Shown: one piece after another, positions 54,955 to 64,000 of the stretch
Numbering within the stretch: the first letter of the stretch is position 1
Layout of the letters: each line of letters begins with the position of its first letter
Assembly (NCBI GenBank): GCA_963682175.1
Contig: OY821770.1
Location: forward strand, 15,158,501-15,222,500
Source: Triglochin maritima
Taxonomy: Eukaryota; Streptophyta; Magnoliopsida; Alismatales; Juncaginaceae
Direction of reading: 5' to 3'
DNA: 64,000 nucleotides
The notes under the pieces: generated by a model
Seen by the model: the letters and a program-made list of their open reading frames with translations, nothing else
What the model was told of the DNA's origin: nothing
Databases searched by the model: none
Translations under genes and position numbers: made by a program

Positions 54955-55219
54955 ATGTCTATAAAGACAACAAAAAAAAAACGATCATATGGAACCATGA
55001 TTTTTTTGTCAGTCACCCCCTCGCAGTTGTTAATTCCAAGAAGCAACACCATTTATCTGTGGATAAGAAACAACCAGATAGTCAAAGATACAAAATTACA
55101 ATGACTCGAACACCATGCATTATTTCGAACATCAACAACACGCTTTGAATACCAAAAGAATAAATAAATTTATATCACAAACGTCAACGGCAAAAGAGAT
55201 GCTTCGTTGTATTTTTTTT

Positions 55220-55966
55220 AGGTCATCTTTACTCATGACATTTTCATATATGTCAAACTAGTCAAATCAGCATTCTTTTTTCGTCACGTCAACATAATAT
55301 TTTTCTTCTTTCTCTTTCTACTATTCACCCCTCAACCACAACTCACTCATAAAATGTCAACCTGGTCACATCAACATTCTCTCGCTTCTACATCATTTAT
55401 TTTACTCTCATTTATAATTTTCCACAATTTCAATTAATTATATCTCATATTTTACGAAAATTAATTATATCACATATTTTAAGAAAATTAATTACGAAAA
55501 TGTAATTTGTAATTAAATTATCACTTTTATCAACATTATTAAAGTAATTACAATGATCGTCTTTGTTTTGTTTTTTAAATCATTTTAAATCTTTTTTTCA
55601 AAATAAGTTTTTTATTTGTTTTAATTTTTTCAATTTTTTTTTCAAATTTATCCAGGATCGACCTCTAATCTAAATGATGTGGAGGTCAGAGAATGTTGAA
55701 AATATAGGTTGTTTTATCTAATAAAAAAATTAAATTTCTCTATCCAAAATAATAAATTGTTTATAATTAAATATAAAATAAAAACTAAAACTAATTAAAA
55801 CAAAAAAACAAAATTTTAAAAAAAAGGACCAACCCCGTCGTCAGAACCGGGTCGACCTAACGATCACCTGCCCATTCTTGCACTCCAATTTAGGGGTGCA
55901 ACAAAATACCGACATAATGTTGGCATTTTGTTGGGGCACCCTCAACGGGTGCCCTCAGTGAGTAAA
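55220..55966. mobile_element. MITE G, about 745 bp, Harbinger-like
   Basis: The left end GGTCATCTTTACTCATGAC and, inverted, the right end GATCTTTACTCACTGAGGG share ATCTTTACTCA. The interior is AT-rich with a GTCGTCAGAACCGGGTCGACC stretch near the right end (about 55836-55856), resembling the MITE at 22439-22959, which has the same A-rich then ACCCGGTCGAC layout. No target duplication could be confirmed. Confidence 0.5.
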
Positions 55967-56109
55967 GATCAGAGATCGAATCACGACAGTTCCATTATAA
56001 TGTTGGGGATATTATGATTAAAAATGGGGGTGGGAGAGAGTAGTAGAGTAGATATAAAAAAAATGTTGCATAAAGTTGAATAAGATATTATTATACCTAA
56101 AGCACATAT

Positions 56110-56586
56110 CTTAGGGCTAATTTCAGTTTGCTCCCTGAATTATACCTTTTGAATTTTTGTTTTGAAACATTGTCTCTATAATTTTTTAAAAATCATTATT
56201 TAAACAGTCATTCACTGTTTGTTTTGTAATATTTTACATTGTATCCGCAATACACCCCTAAACCTAACTTTACGTCAAAGTTCGGATCGAATCAGATTTA
56301 GATCTGGTTAGAATATGAGTCGGATTGATACTGAATCCGACTCAAAGTCCAATAAGATCTGACCTCCAATACTATCCGAACTTTAACATGAAGTTAATAT
56401 TAGTAGTGTATTAGATATACAACGTTAAAAAGTTCCAAAAAGAGGGCAAATAAATGTTTAAATAATGTATTATTAAAATTTAAGATGACAAAGTGTTACA
56501 AAACAAAAAATCATAGAAGATAATTGTCACATTTTAAAGTTTAATGATGCAAAGTGAAATCAATGTATAGTTTAGAAAGATAAACC
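56110..56586. mobile_element. Palindromic MITE E2, relative of 28114-28507
   Basis: It shares with E1 the segments CTGAATTAT, AAAATCATTATTTAAACA, TACACCCCTAAACCTA (E1: TACACTCGTAAACCTA), CTTTACGTCAAAGTTCGGAT and AAATGTTTAAATAAT in the same order. Its halves also pair with each other. The ends are worn and approximate. Confidence 0.65.
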
Positions 56587-57290
56587 GTCCAACGATGATA
56601 ATTAATCGTGTGTCCACGCATGCATTCTATTTGTGATCATGGTTTTAAATTTTGGCGAAGAGTGAAGCGGAATAGTGGAATATAGGAATAAAAGGAAGAG
56701 AAGCCGAAGAGAAATTCGCAAATAAACTTGGCTCTGTTTGTAACTTAGCTGGAATTATTCCATGTGTTGTATGACTATAACCGTTACCACGAGACAGCTT
56801 TAGGCTTGAGTTGTTTAATGTGCCAAAACGATATCCAATTCTCTTTGTCCACAACACCAATGCTGACATCAACCAAAACCAACCTTAATCCCAATTTATT
56901 TTCCACGACAATCTACTAAGCAATTATGTAATATGTTTTGGTTTAACATGGTCTTGCCACCAATACGATCAAAGCCAACTTACGATGATGTCAACATGAT
57001 ATCATCAGCCAGCTAATTTAAACCAGACAAACCCCATTCAAATGTATACTTGAAGAAAATTTGATCATGAAGTAAAGAAGATACCCTCATCACCCCTAAT
57101 TTTACCCCAAATGCACGTGTATCTCAATTATCAAAGAAGATATTGCATTATGTTAGAAGATTCTTGCTTATTCTATAAGCCTTTCTAACGTGCCTAATGG
57201 GCCGAACAGCTATCTGAGGATATTTTCATGTTTGACAAGTTCGACTATAATAGGCTTGAGCGGGTTTCCGCCGACCTGAAGGCTATTTGG
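56587..57290. other. Intergenic spacer
   Basis: No gene or element boundary was recognised. AT-rich with short frames only. Confidence 0.35.
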
Positions 57291-57299
57291 TTCTCCAAA

Positions 57300-57760
57300 G
57301 AAGATTATGCGTTTCGGTAATAAGGGTTCAAATGGATACAGTTTGTCCGTTCTGTATCCGAATTTGATCCGAAATTTGAAAGATACAGATACAATTTTTT
57401 TATATCTGTACGTTTTATACGGATATGGATGTGACTTTTTGTATCCACAGATAATCTGTATCTGTATCCGAATATGCATATGAATATTTATATGACTTTT
57501 TCATGGGTAGATGATCCGTATCCGTATCTGAATCAGGATTACAAAAAAAAGATATGAATATAACTATATATATGATCACAATGTGTATCAAACAAATTAT
57601 ATTTATATTTATCTTTATTGTTTCATAACAAATTATATTTATGTTTTTTAACATATGATTTTTAATGTATTGTTATATATCATTAATAATATTGATATTT
57701 TTTATATTCGATTTGTATCCGAGTTCGTCTGTATCTAGATGGTTTATATTTGATCTATAT
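57300..57760. repeat. Simple GTATCCG-type repeat tract
   Basis: The plus strand repeats TGTATCCG, CGTATCTGAAT and GATACAGATAC words (57345-57535) and then becomes AT-rich. Similar TCCGAATTCGAAT words flank the hAT-like element at 47778-49796, so this may be the remains of a related non-autonomous hAT element. The frames on the minus strand here are low-complexity. Confidence 0.45.
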
Positions 57761-57795
57761 ATGTATATGTATGCCAATTTGTAAATGTATTGATA

Positions 57796-58401
57796 TAAGG
57801 TTGTCAACTTCTGCTCGCGCTTGCTAACCCACCCGAGACTCGCTCGATTTCGCTCGCTCAACAACTTAGCTTGTTGTTAACGAGTCAAGCACGAGGCAAA
57901 AAATCCGTTCGGGAAAATAAATGAGCTGAGCTGAGCGAAACCCAGCTCGTTAGCTCGCTCACTCACTCGACTCGGTTGCTCGTATATACTCATATGAGCA
58001 TACATTCCTATACATACACGACATATACATTTGTCCACTTACCCATTACCATTTATCAGATCTAATTATCTAAATACCCATTTACCTTACCCTTAACCCT
58101 AAAAAGCTAAAATCATACTCTACCTTCTTTGCATCTTGCTCTAGCCGCCACATTACAAATCCTGCAATTCCTCCACGCCATCTCACCGTTGACCCTCCAC
58201 GCCACATCGTCTTTGATACTCCATACCACCTCGTTGAGCCAACGAGTCAAGTCGAGCATCTCGCAAGCAAGTAGTGAGCGAGCACGAGCACCATTTTCAC
58301 GCTTGAACAGAGCACCGAGCGATCAACGAGCATGCCAAAAAATAAATGTGCCGAGTTCGAGCCAACCTCGCTTGCTCGAACTCGACTCGTTTACAATCTT
58401 A
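57796..58401. mobile_element. hAT-like MITE with TCGAGC-rich arms, about 606 bp
   Basis: Left end TAAGGTTGTCAAC and, inverted, right end TAAGATTGTAAAC match at 11 of 13 bases. Arms are rich in GCTCGCTCG / CGAGCGAGC and AACGAGTCAAG / CTCGACTCGTT words that pair with each other. No clear 8-bp duplication was found. The open frame at 58129-58446 is an artefact of the repeat. Confidence 0.6.
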
Positions 58402-59540
58402 TGTAAAGACACAACAGTAGCACTAGTAGATGGTAAGTTTAAGTAATTATAACATGGATATTATTAGGTCCATTAGGAAACAAGCCCATTTAGCCCATTA
58501 TGTATCTAGTCTACTATGTATTTAGACCCTGTTTGGATGTAGGTGATCCCGCTCCCCAACCGTGTAGGCACGGCTACAGTGCGAAGAGCACATCCAAACG
58601 CTGATGGAGATCCTGGGAAGCTTGATTCCAAGCGTGATGCCCGACACAACTTTTATGCATGGCTGGAGAAGCTGGGTTCATTAGCTTCCTACAGCTCCCA
58701 GCTCGGTCGAAATGATTGGGGTTTATTTTGGACCATACTAGCCCCCACACACTTGATGTTATTAGTACACGCCACTACCTATTAGTACATCTGCGTTAAG
58801 GCATTTCGTTCGTCCCCCGCCAGAGTGTTGTTGCTTCTCTCTCCTGCACGTGGCTAGCTGTTGTTGGTGTCGGCGCTCGCTTAGCTGGAGTTCGACGCTT
58901 GTCCAACCTGTACATGAAGAGCTGAAGGAGTGATGGGGTAAATGTTTAACTTATTTGTTACTCTATATAACATTTGTAACCTCTGCTATCTATTTTCAAT
59001 TGAGGACTATTAATTTTTAAGCAAAATTGGACTTCTTTCAGGTGATTTGGAGTGTTTCAGGAACGAACAAGAGCTTCAGGAAGACATTGAGGATTAATCT
59101 TTTCAGATTAATTGAACTTTAGGTTGCAAGCACATTTGTATGAATTTAGTTTAAAGGTGGTACAATATGTGTGTTGTTTTATTAAATTGTCTATTATAGT
59201 ATCGAATTTGTATTGTTTGGGGTGTAGACATGATTATGTGTGGTTTTACAGTAGGATAGGTAACACATTTTTAATGTCTGCTTAATCATATTTTTTTAAA
59301 TTATTTCGGACCATGTCTAGAAGGTGATCTTCTTGAATGCATAATTTCTTTGGTATGCAGTTGGACTTGTTTTTGTTGCTTCTTCGATAAGGAGCACGAT
59401 GAAATAGAATATAGCACCCACCAGGACTGAGTGGTCCGAAATATATACTCAATGGCTCGGTGTAGTAGAAATTGAAAACAATTATATGACTTCATGTTTT
59501 TTCCAGATGAAACATGTGAAGACTAAACAATTTCAAGAAG
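58402..59540. other. Intergenic spacer with possible MITE edge
   Basis: A CCCTGTTTGGATG sequence at 58527 and an inverted CACATCCAAACG at 58588 are of a type common at plant MITE ends, but the interval is very short. The remainder shows no gene. Confidence 0.3.
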
Positions 59541-59549
59541 ATAACAGAT

Positions 59550-59935
59550 GGTCTAGTTTGGATTGAAAAAGAAAGAAGACTTGATTCTCCAAATGAATGG
59601 TGCAAGGAGAATCCAACAAACTATTAAACAAGATGGTCATATTAAAGAACTTTGGATGGTGTTTGAGACTTTTCGGTCTCCAACAGAACCAAGGATCGTA
59701 ATACACTTTGAGAGGTAACTTGTTTTGTGCTTGGTTCCATGTTTCAGGGTATATGGGGATTTTCAACATGAAAAGACATCTGAGGAGGAGCTGGTTGGTT
59801 GGACATCCAAACGAATGCCCAGGGGATTGGGGGAAGGGTGGGGAGGAGCGGCTCCTATACCAGGTTCTCCAAAGAAGCTGCCTTTTTCATGGAATCTATC
59901 TTCTGAGAGCCCAATCCAAATGGGGCCTTAGTCTT
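59550..59935 (+). other. Possible exon pair of an unrecognised gene piece
   Basis: A protein-like frame VWIEKERRLDSPNEWCKEN (about 59555-59615) and, after a plausible intron (donor GAG/GTAACT at 59714, acceptor TTTCAG before 59748), VYGDFQHEKTSEEELVGWTS and KRMPRGLGEGWGGAAPIPGS ending at 59931. A Trp-rich, charged composition suggests real former coding sequence. The frame of the first part does not continue cleanly to the donor. No family is assigned; it could be a host fragment carried by the adjacent retroelement. Confidence 0.25.
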
Positions 59936-59960
59936 GTATTTGACGAAGTAATGTTGTCTA

Positions 59961-60470
59961 AAAACAATCCCCCGATGTGGGACTAATGAAACATTCTCAG
60001 AATAGACATAAACATATAACCCATATCCATAAGAAACCAGGTCAGATTCTGAGACAAAGTGACCATTAATTGGCGGTCATTTTTTCTCGGATCGGACCCA
60101 TTTTTGCATATCTTCTTTATTGCTTCAATTAGTCATGTGGGGTGCACTCAGATCGGTTATTGGAGTCTAGGCCCGAATCTAATTGCCAAAATATTTCTTA
60201 TGATGGTGCGAAGTTTCTCGGTTTGCTATTTAGTCCTTTCAGGCTTACGTTCAGGTCCTCCCCTCTTGCAGATGATTCCTTGTGTATGACCAAGAGGTCC
60301 ATTTGGCATCATTTAAGTCATTTCTTCTTACGTTTTAATCATTTTTCTCTACCATTCTCTTCTTTATTACCTAATACCTGAAATATAACAACAATCACTC
60401 GAGTAGCACAATATTGGGGTAAAATTAGGGATATATAGCATGAATATGATACATGATATGCTACTATTCA
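59961..60470 (-). mobile_element. Partial 3' LTR B3 (gypsy family B)
   Basis: On the minus strand it starts TGAATAGTAGCATATCATG right after a polypurine tract (AAGTGTGGGGGTATA, 60485-60471) and runs to 59961, where similarity to B1 and B2 stops at the AATCCCCCGATGTGGGACT segment. It shares with B2 the CCATGATGGTG / TTATGATGGTG, TCTTACGTTCAGGTCCT and AATTGGCGGTC segments. It is truncated: the TATA box and downstream half are missing. It links the solo LTRs B1 and B2 to the coding element on its right. Confidence 0.82.
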
Positions 60471-62063
60471 TATACCCCCACACTTACCTTTTTCTAGTCC
60501 CGAGCAAAACAAAGAAAGAGATAAATGAAAGAAAGGAAAAACATACGAAAATAGGGAAATTCTAACTCACTTTTGTAGGAATCACGATTGCACTTAACAC
60601 GCACAACAAACTGTTAAACCTCCTTGTCACCAAGGAGGAGGAGTGTTGTCTCCTGAGGATTTTCAGCGGATACACCCACAAAATCCGAACATAGATGCAT
60701 TATTCAACCTAGCAACACAACTCGATGGACTCATTTTAATCGATCATTGGACACGGTAATTCTATGAGCCGACTCTATATATGTAATCAGTCCACACACT
60801 TAGCCTAATGAATCATTCGTGCAAGTTAGTTAAGGACTTAAGTGACAGAAATGGGCACCCTTAACATCCTCAAGAGATACAAAGTGTAAAGTCCATTAAG
60901 GTTCTTATTTGTCTTTTTTTAGCATTATGCTTTACACTAGTTGGTGTTTGATTCTCCCAAGGTCGGGTTTCGTGTGTCATTGCCTGTGAGGACTTACATT
61001 ATCATGTACACCTTCCCCCAAATCTCCACATAAGCCGATCCCTACAACCCTTGTAACGGGAGTTCGGTCGGTGCATCCCAAGTCAGATGACTGGAAAGCA
61101 CCAGACACTAAGTCCCCTCGGACCTAATTTCCCAAGTGATAGGAGGCGTGCGAGAAGAGAGAACACCACTTATTTATTTATTATCTACATGGGAACCAAA
61201 ACCCCTACATGTAAAGTTTGACAACAAGATTTAAGGGTCCCTCACGAAGACAAACTTCCTTATACTAACATATACGAATTATCCGACTCGCTAGGTTAAT
61301 GGTGGACTTCTTTATTTGTTTGAGTACTGAAATCCTATGATTACACGCCTCCCGAGGGAAGACCGGGGTGCATTCTTACGACTCGATAAGACCTAAAGTC
61401 AGTATACTAGATATCCTAATGCATCATGTTCATGTCAATTCTGGGAGCTTCTCTTTTGATTGCCTCAAAATTGTTTTGCACATGCTAAACATGTGCAAAA
61501 CCCATAAAACATTTTCTTTTGCAAACACATGAAGATTTTGAAAGAAATGTGAAAATTTAAAGCACTAGGCAATCAAAAGAAGATAAGTCACCCAAGGATC
61601 ATGACAAACATATATATTAAATGCAGCACACTAACATGACCCTAACAATGCACACAAAAGAAAACAAAATCAAAGTAAAGACTCGACTATGTACACACAT
61701 AAAACACCGCCCACACTTCATGCATTGTCCTCAATGAATGGTGAGTATGATAGTACATGGATTTTTGCATGAAAAAGAAAAGATCTCACAAACGTGAAGC
61801 ACAAGCAAAGTTTCATGGTCATGTTGATGGACATAAACCCGAATTCCCAAAAACCTGTGAGATACTTAAGAAGGGAGAAAAATACGTCAAACAAATGGGG
61901 CCCAAATACTCAAGGTTGGGGCCACAACAACCACTGCTCACTTGTGTAGTCTTTTGTTTTTTTGTTTTTCTCTAAACAAGATATATACATCAACAAAGAT
62001 ATTCTCATAATCATTTGGTCAAGGAACATCAAATGAGAACATCGAGTCATGCAGACCAGAGAT
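60471..62063 (-). other. Non-coding 3' internal region of the family B gypsy element
   Basis: About 1.6 kb between the gag-protease frame and the 3' LTR with no reverse transcriptase, RNase H or integrase motif in any frame that I can read. It contains an inverted repeat AACATGTGCAAAAC / GTTTTGCACATG (about 61472-61502). A long non-coding tail in place of pol is typical of large non-autonomous gypsy derivatives. Confidence 0.6.
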
Positions 62064-63329
62064 TTACCAAGATGGGCCCGCTTCATTAGTACTCTGAGGT
62101 ATCATGAGGGGTGAAAGGTCTAAACTGAAAGGCTCGAACCCCTCATGATATTGATTGGGCGTAGGCAACATGAATGAATGGAGTTGTGTTGCCTCACTAG
62201 GGTTTAGTTGCTCGTCGAACAAAACTTTCCAACCAATAGGTGGGTGCATCAGAATGAGTTCCTCAGGCTCATTCGAGGAATGTGGCACACCAGTCGCACT
62301 AAGAATGTGGCTTCTCCCCAAGTCATCCAACAAGGACCACCCAACATCCTTTATATTATAAAGCATAAGCTCGCTCACAGGTGGGTCCTTGATGGAGTCA
62401 AGATGAAGCTCAAGGGGCTCAGTGGCCATGGGACATGGGGTAAAGACAGTTTCTGGTATGGGCATATGATAAGGTGTGTCCCCCTCACTAATAGTCTCAA
62501 CTGAATCATCCAACAAATACTCCCTTTGTATATTCATGTTTGATGTCAGCTTACTCTGTTGCATTGCAAAGACAGACAATGAGTTTTCAGTGGGCACACA
62601 AACATTCTCAACAAGTTGCATTGGTGTTGGGGGTGTTTGTTGATTTTGCGATGCTTTCTTTAATTGGCGGACGAGGTTGAGATTTAAAGGTTGGTCCAAG
62701 GGCTCCTGTTGCCTACCAGTGTTGAACACATAAAACTCGACACTCTTGTTACCGAATGAAAGCTTCATGATACCATTTCTACAATTAATTAAGGTGTTGG
62801 AGGTTGCCAGAAATGGTCTACCCAAAATAAAAGGTATCTGAGAGTGGGTGTTTACAATAGGGTTGGTATCGAGGACAACAAAATCTACTGGAAATATAAA
62901 ATCTCCAGCTTTGATGAGCACGTCCTCAATAATCCCCTTTGGGACACGAATGGATATATCTGCCAATTGGAGGGTGATCTTAGTTGGTTTCAATTCTCCC
63001 AAGTTCAACTGTTGATAAACAGAAAATGAGAGGAGGTTGACCGCTGATCCTAAATCAAGCAATTCATTACTCATGCTAGTGTCCCCTATCATACACTGAA
63101 TAGTAGGGCAACTAAGGTCTTTGTACTTTGTGTATATGGGATTGGACAAAAGTGAGCTCACACTCGCAGCTAAGAATGTTTTCTTAGGAACATTGGTCTT
63201 CCTCTTTGTTGTGCAGAGATCCTTCAATACTTTGACATATTGATGTATTTGTTGGATGACATCCAACAAGGGGATGTTAACCTTCACTTGTCTGAAGACT
63301 TCTAATATCTTATCCATTGTGTCACTCAC
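62064..63329 (-). CDS. Gypsy-type gag-protease frame (no pol), 421 codons
   Basis: The open frame begins near MSDTMDKILEVFRQVKVNIP, a region in plant Athila/Tat-type gag proteins that precedes the protease. The protease follows: LLDLGSAVNLLSFSVYQQLN and LGELKPTKITLQLADISI, KGIIEDVLIKAGDFIFPVDF, and FILGRPFLAT. The family motif is DLGASVNLMP; here it is DLGSAVNLLS, so the active-site Asp-x-Gly is kept but the next residues are swapped. After about residue 215 the sequence is a low-similarity tail (QQTPPTPMQLVENV, HMPIPETVFTPCPMA) that stops at 62064 where RT would be expected. The frame is long and free of stops, so either it is young or it is kept open. The start at 63329 is the first ATG, not a proven start; stops upstream separate it from the gag segment at 63565-63972. 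Confidence 0.75.
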   Translation of the reverse strand: MSDTMDKILEVFRQVKVNIPLLDVIQQIHQYVKVLKDLCTTKRKTNVPKKTFLAASVSSLLSNPIYTKYKDLSCPTIQCMIGDTSMSNELLDLGSAVNLLSFSVYQQLNLGELKPTKITLQLADISIRVPKGIIEDVLIKAGDFIFPVDFVVLDTNPIVNTHSQIPFILGRPFLATSNTLINCRNGIMKLSFGNKSVEFYVFNTGRQQEPLDQPLNLNLVRQLKKASQNQQTPPTPMQLVENVCVPTENSLSVFAMQQSKLTSNMNIQREYLLDDSVETISEGDTPYHMPIPETVFTPCPMATEPLELHLDSIKDPPVSELMLYNIKDVGWSLLDDLGRSHILSATGVPHSSNEPEELILMHPPIGWKVLFDEQLNPSEATQLHSFMLPTPNQYHEGFEPFSLDLSPLMIPQSTNEAGPSW

Positions 63330-64000
63330 TCTGCTTTTTGGTTAACCCACTAGCATATGGAGCTTTTGGAAGGTAGGTTTTCTACACTGCCTGAGAAGAG
63401 GGTGTTAGTGTATTACCCTCACCCTCACCTTTTTTCTCACCATCATTCCCAACGAGGGGTTGAACAGATGGTGGTGGCGGAAAAGAAATGTGATTATCAA
63501 CTTGTTTTCCATTCCTTAAGGTTACAATGGCATTAAGATTGGTGAACAGGTTCCTTCACATGGATCACTTGCCACCCCCGACGTACCAAACTCTCATTTT
63601 GCAAGTGTGGTTGTCGGTACATGCGGGGATTAGCCTCAGGCTGGCTAGGCAGAGTCCCTTGCTCTCTCTCTCATGTACAGACTGAGCCAATTGAGCCATC
63701 TGAAGCTCAAGAGATTTGATGGTCTGCTGATTTGAAGTGAGAACTTGACTTGTGGATGACATAAATTTTTTAATTGAGTTCTCAAGTCTAGGAGTCAAGG
63801 TCTTAAGCGAATTGAATCGGGTTTCCATATTGTTGGAATTTGGGAAACCCGGTGGGTTGGTGATCTGGGTTTGGGGTGGCTGAAACGATTGTGAATCCAT
63901 ACGAGGTTGGTGTGGTCTATTAGGTGGTCTAGATAGGTTTGAAGGATCACCCTGACATTGTTTTGGTTCCATAAAAAGTTAGGGTCGTTCCTCCATCCAG
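63330..64000 (-). pseudogene. Gypsy family B gag, C-terminal part (cut by window end)
   Basis: The minus-strand frame 63972-63565 encodes a Pro/Gln-rich region (PPQTQITNPPGFPN), then MSSTSQVLTSNQQTIKSLEL and QMAQLAQSVHERE, the Athila-type gag end (typically ...IKnLEvQvGQLA..l..R..G.LPs.te.NP). After a shift near 63650 another frame continues LPSQPEANPRMYRQPH, then stops occur before the protease frame. An in-frame TAA precedes the ATG at 63972. The gag start lies beyond the window. Confidence 0.7.

Overview
This is nuclear DNA of a flowering plant, probably a eudicot. The evidence is one spliced plant-type phosphate transporter gene, a dense nest of plant LTR retrotransposons (Ty1/copia and Ty3/gypsy with tRNA-iMet-type primer sites), Mutator, hAT and PIF/Harbinger-like DNA elements, and AT-rich spacers. 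The species cannot be told from the sequence. I see no CRISPR, operon, rRNA or tRNA gene.

Only one gene looks intact: a PHT1-type inorganic phosphate transporter on the minus strand (CDS 52373 to 50592, three coding exons, 536 residues). It has a probable 1.15-kb intron in its 5' UTR and a TATA box at 53637-53631 with a P1BS-type phosphate-starvation site just upstream. Everything else is repeats, broken element genes, captured gene pieces or unassigned spacer.

Layout. 1-1610: partial gypsy-type LTR (family F). 1.7-9.6 kb: an old Mutator-related region with a broken plant-mobile-domain/coiled-coil gene (minus), a 117-bp tandem array and the SWIM end of a MULE transposase (minus), all sprinkled with a short TCCAGAGT-type repeat; solo LTR A1 splits the gene. 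10.39-17.94 kb: a minus-strand copia element (D) broken by solo LTRs B1 and A2. 17.95-25.9 kb: element C, two LTRs around only a stub of gag, with solo LTR B2 (itself carrying a MITE) in its 3' LTR. 25.9-26.6 kb: 5' end of copia H. 28.1-31.05 kb: MITEs, including a Mutator-type element with 9-bp target duplications that holds a Harbinger-like element with a captured EXO70 fragment. 33.08-38.06 kb: gypsy F, deleted inside and with a 53-bp 5' LTR. 38.5-39.8 kb: copia J 5' end. 39.8-41.25 kb: a MAIN-like PMD remnant and a GC-rich MITE. 43.8-46.4 kb: degenerate copia I (plus). 46.9-47.4 kb: GRF zinc-finger remnant. 47.8-49.8 kb: hAT-like element holding solo LTR A3. 50.4-53.7 kb: PHT1. 54.7-58.4 kb: microsatellite and MITEs. 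59.96-64 kb: a gypsy element with gag-protease but no reverse transcriptase, which identifies the parent family of solo LTRs B1 and B2.

The most unusual signal is the palindrome CGGTCGACCG. I count 25 exact copies in 64 kb (about 0.06 expected for random sequence), every one inside an LTR, and in at least four LTR families that otherwise look unrelated (A, C, D, F). In A and C the clusters lie just upstream of the TATA box. Family B LTRs lack it but carry their own 20-bp palindromes, ACCGCCAATTGGCGGT type, in a similar place. This suggests repeated, independent build-up of palindromic binding sites in LTR promoters. The positions are seen directly; the function is inference.
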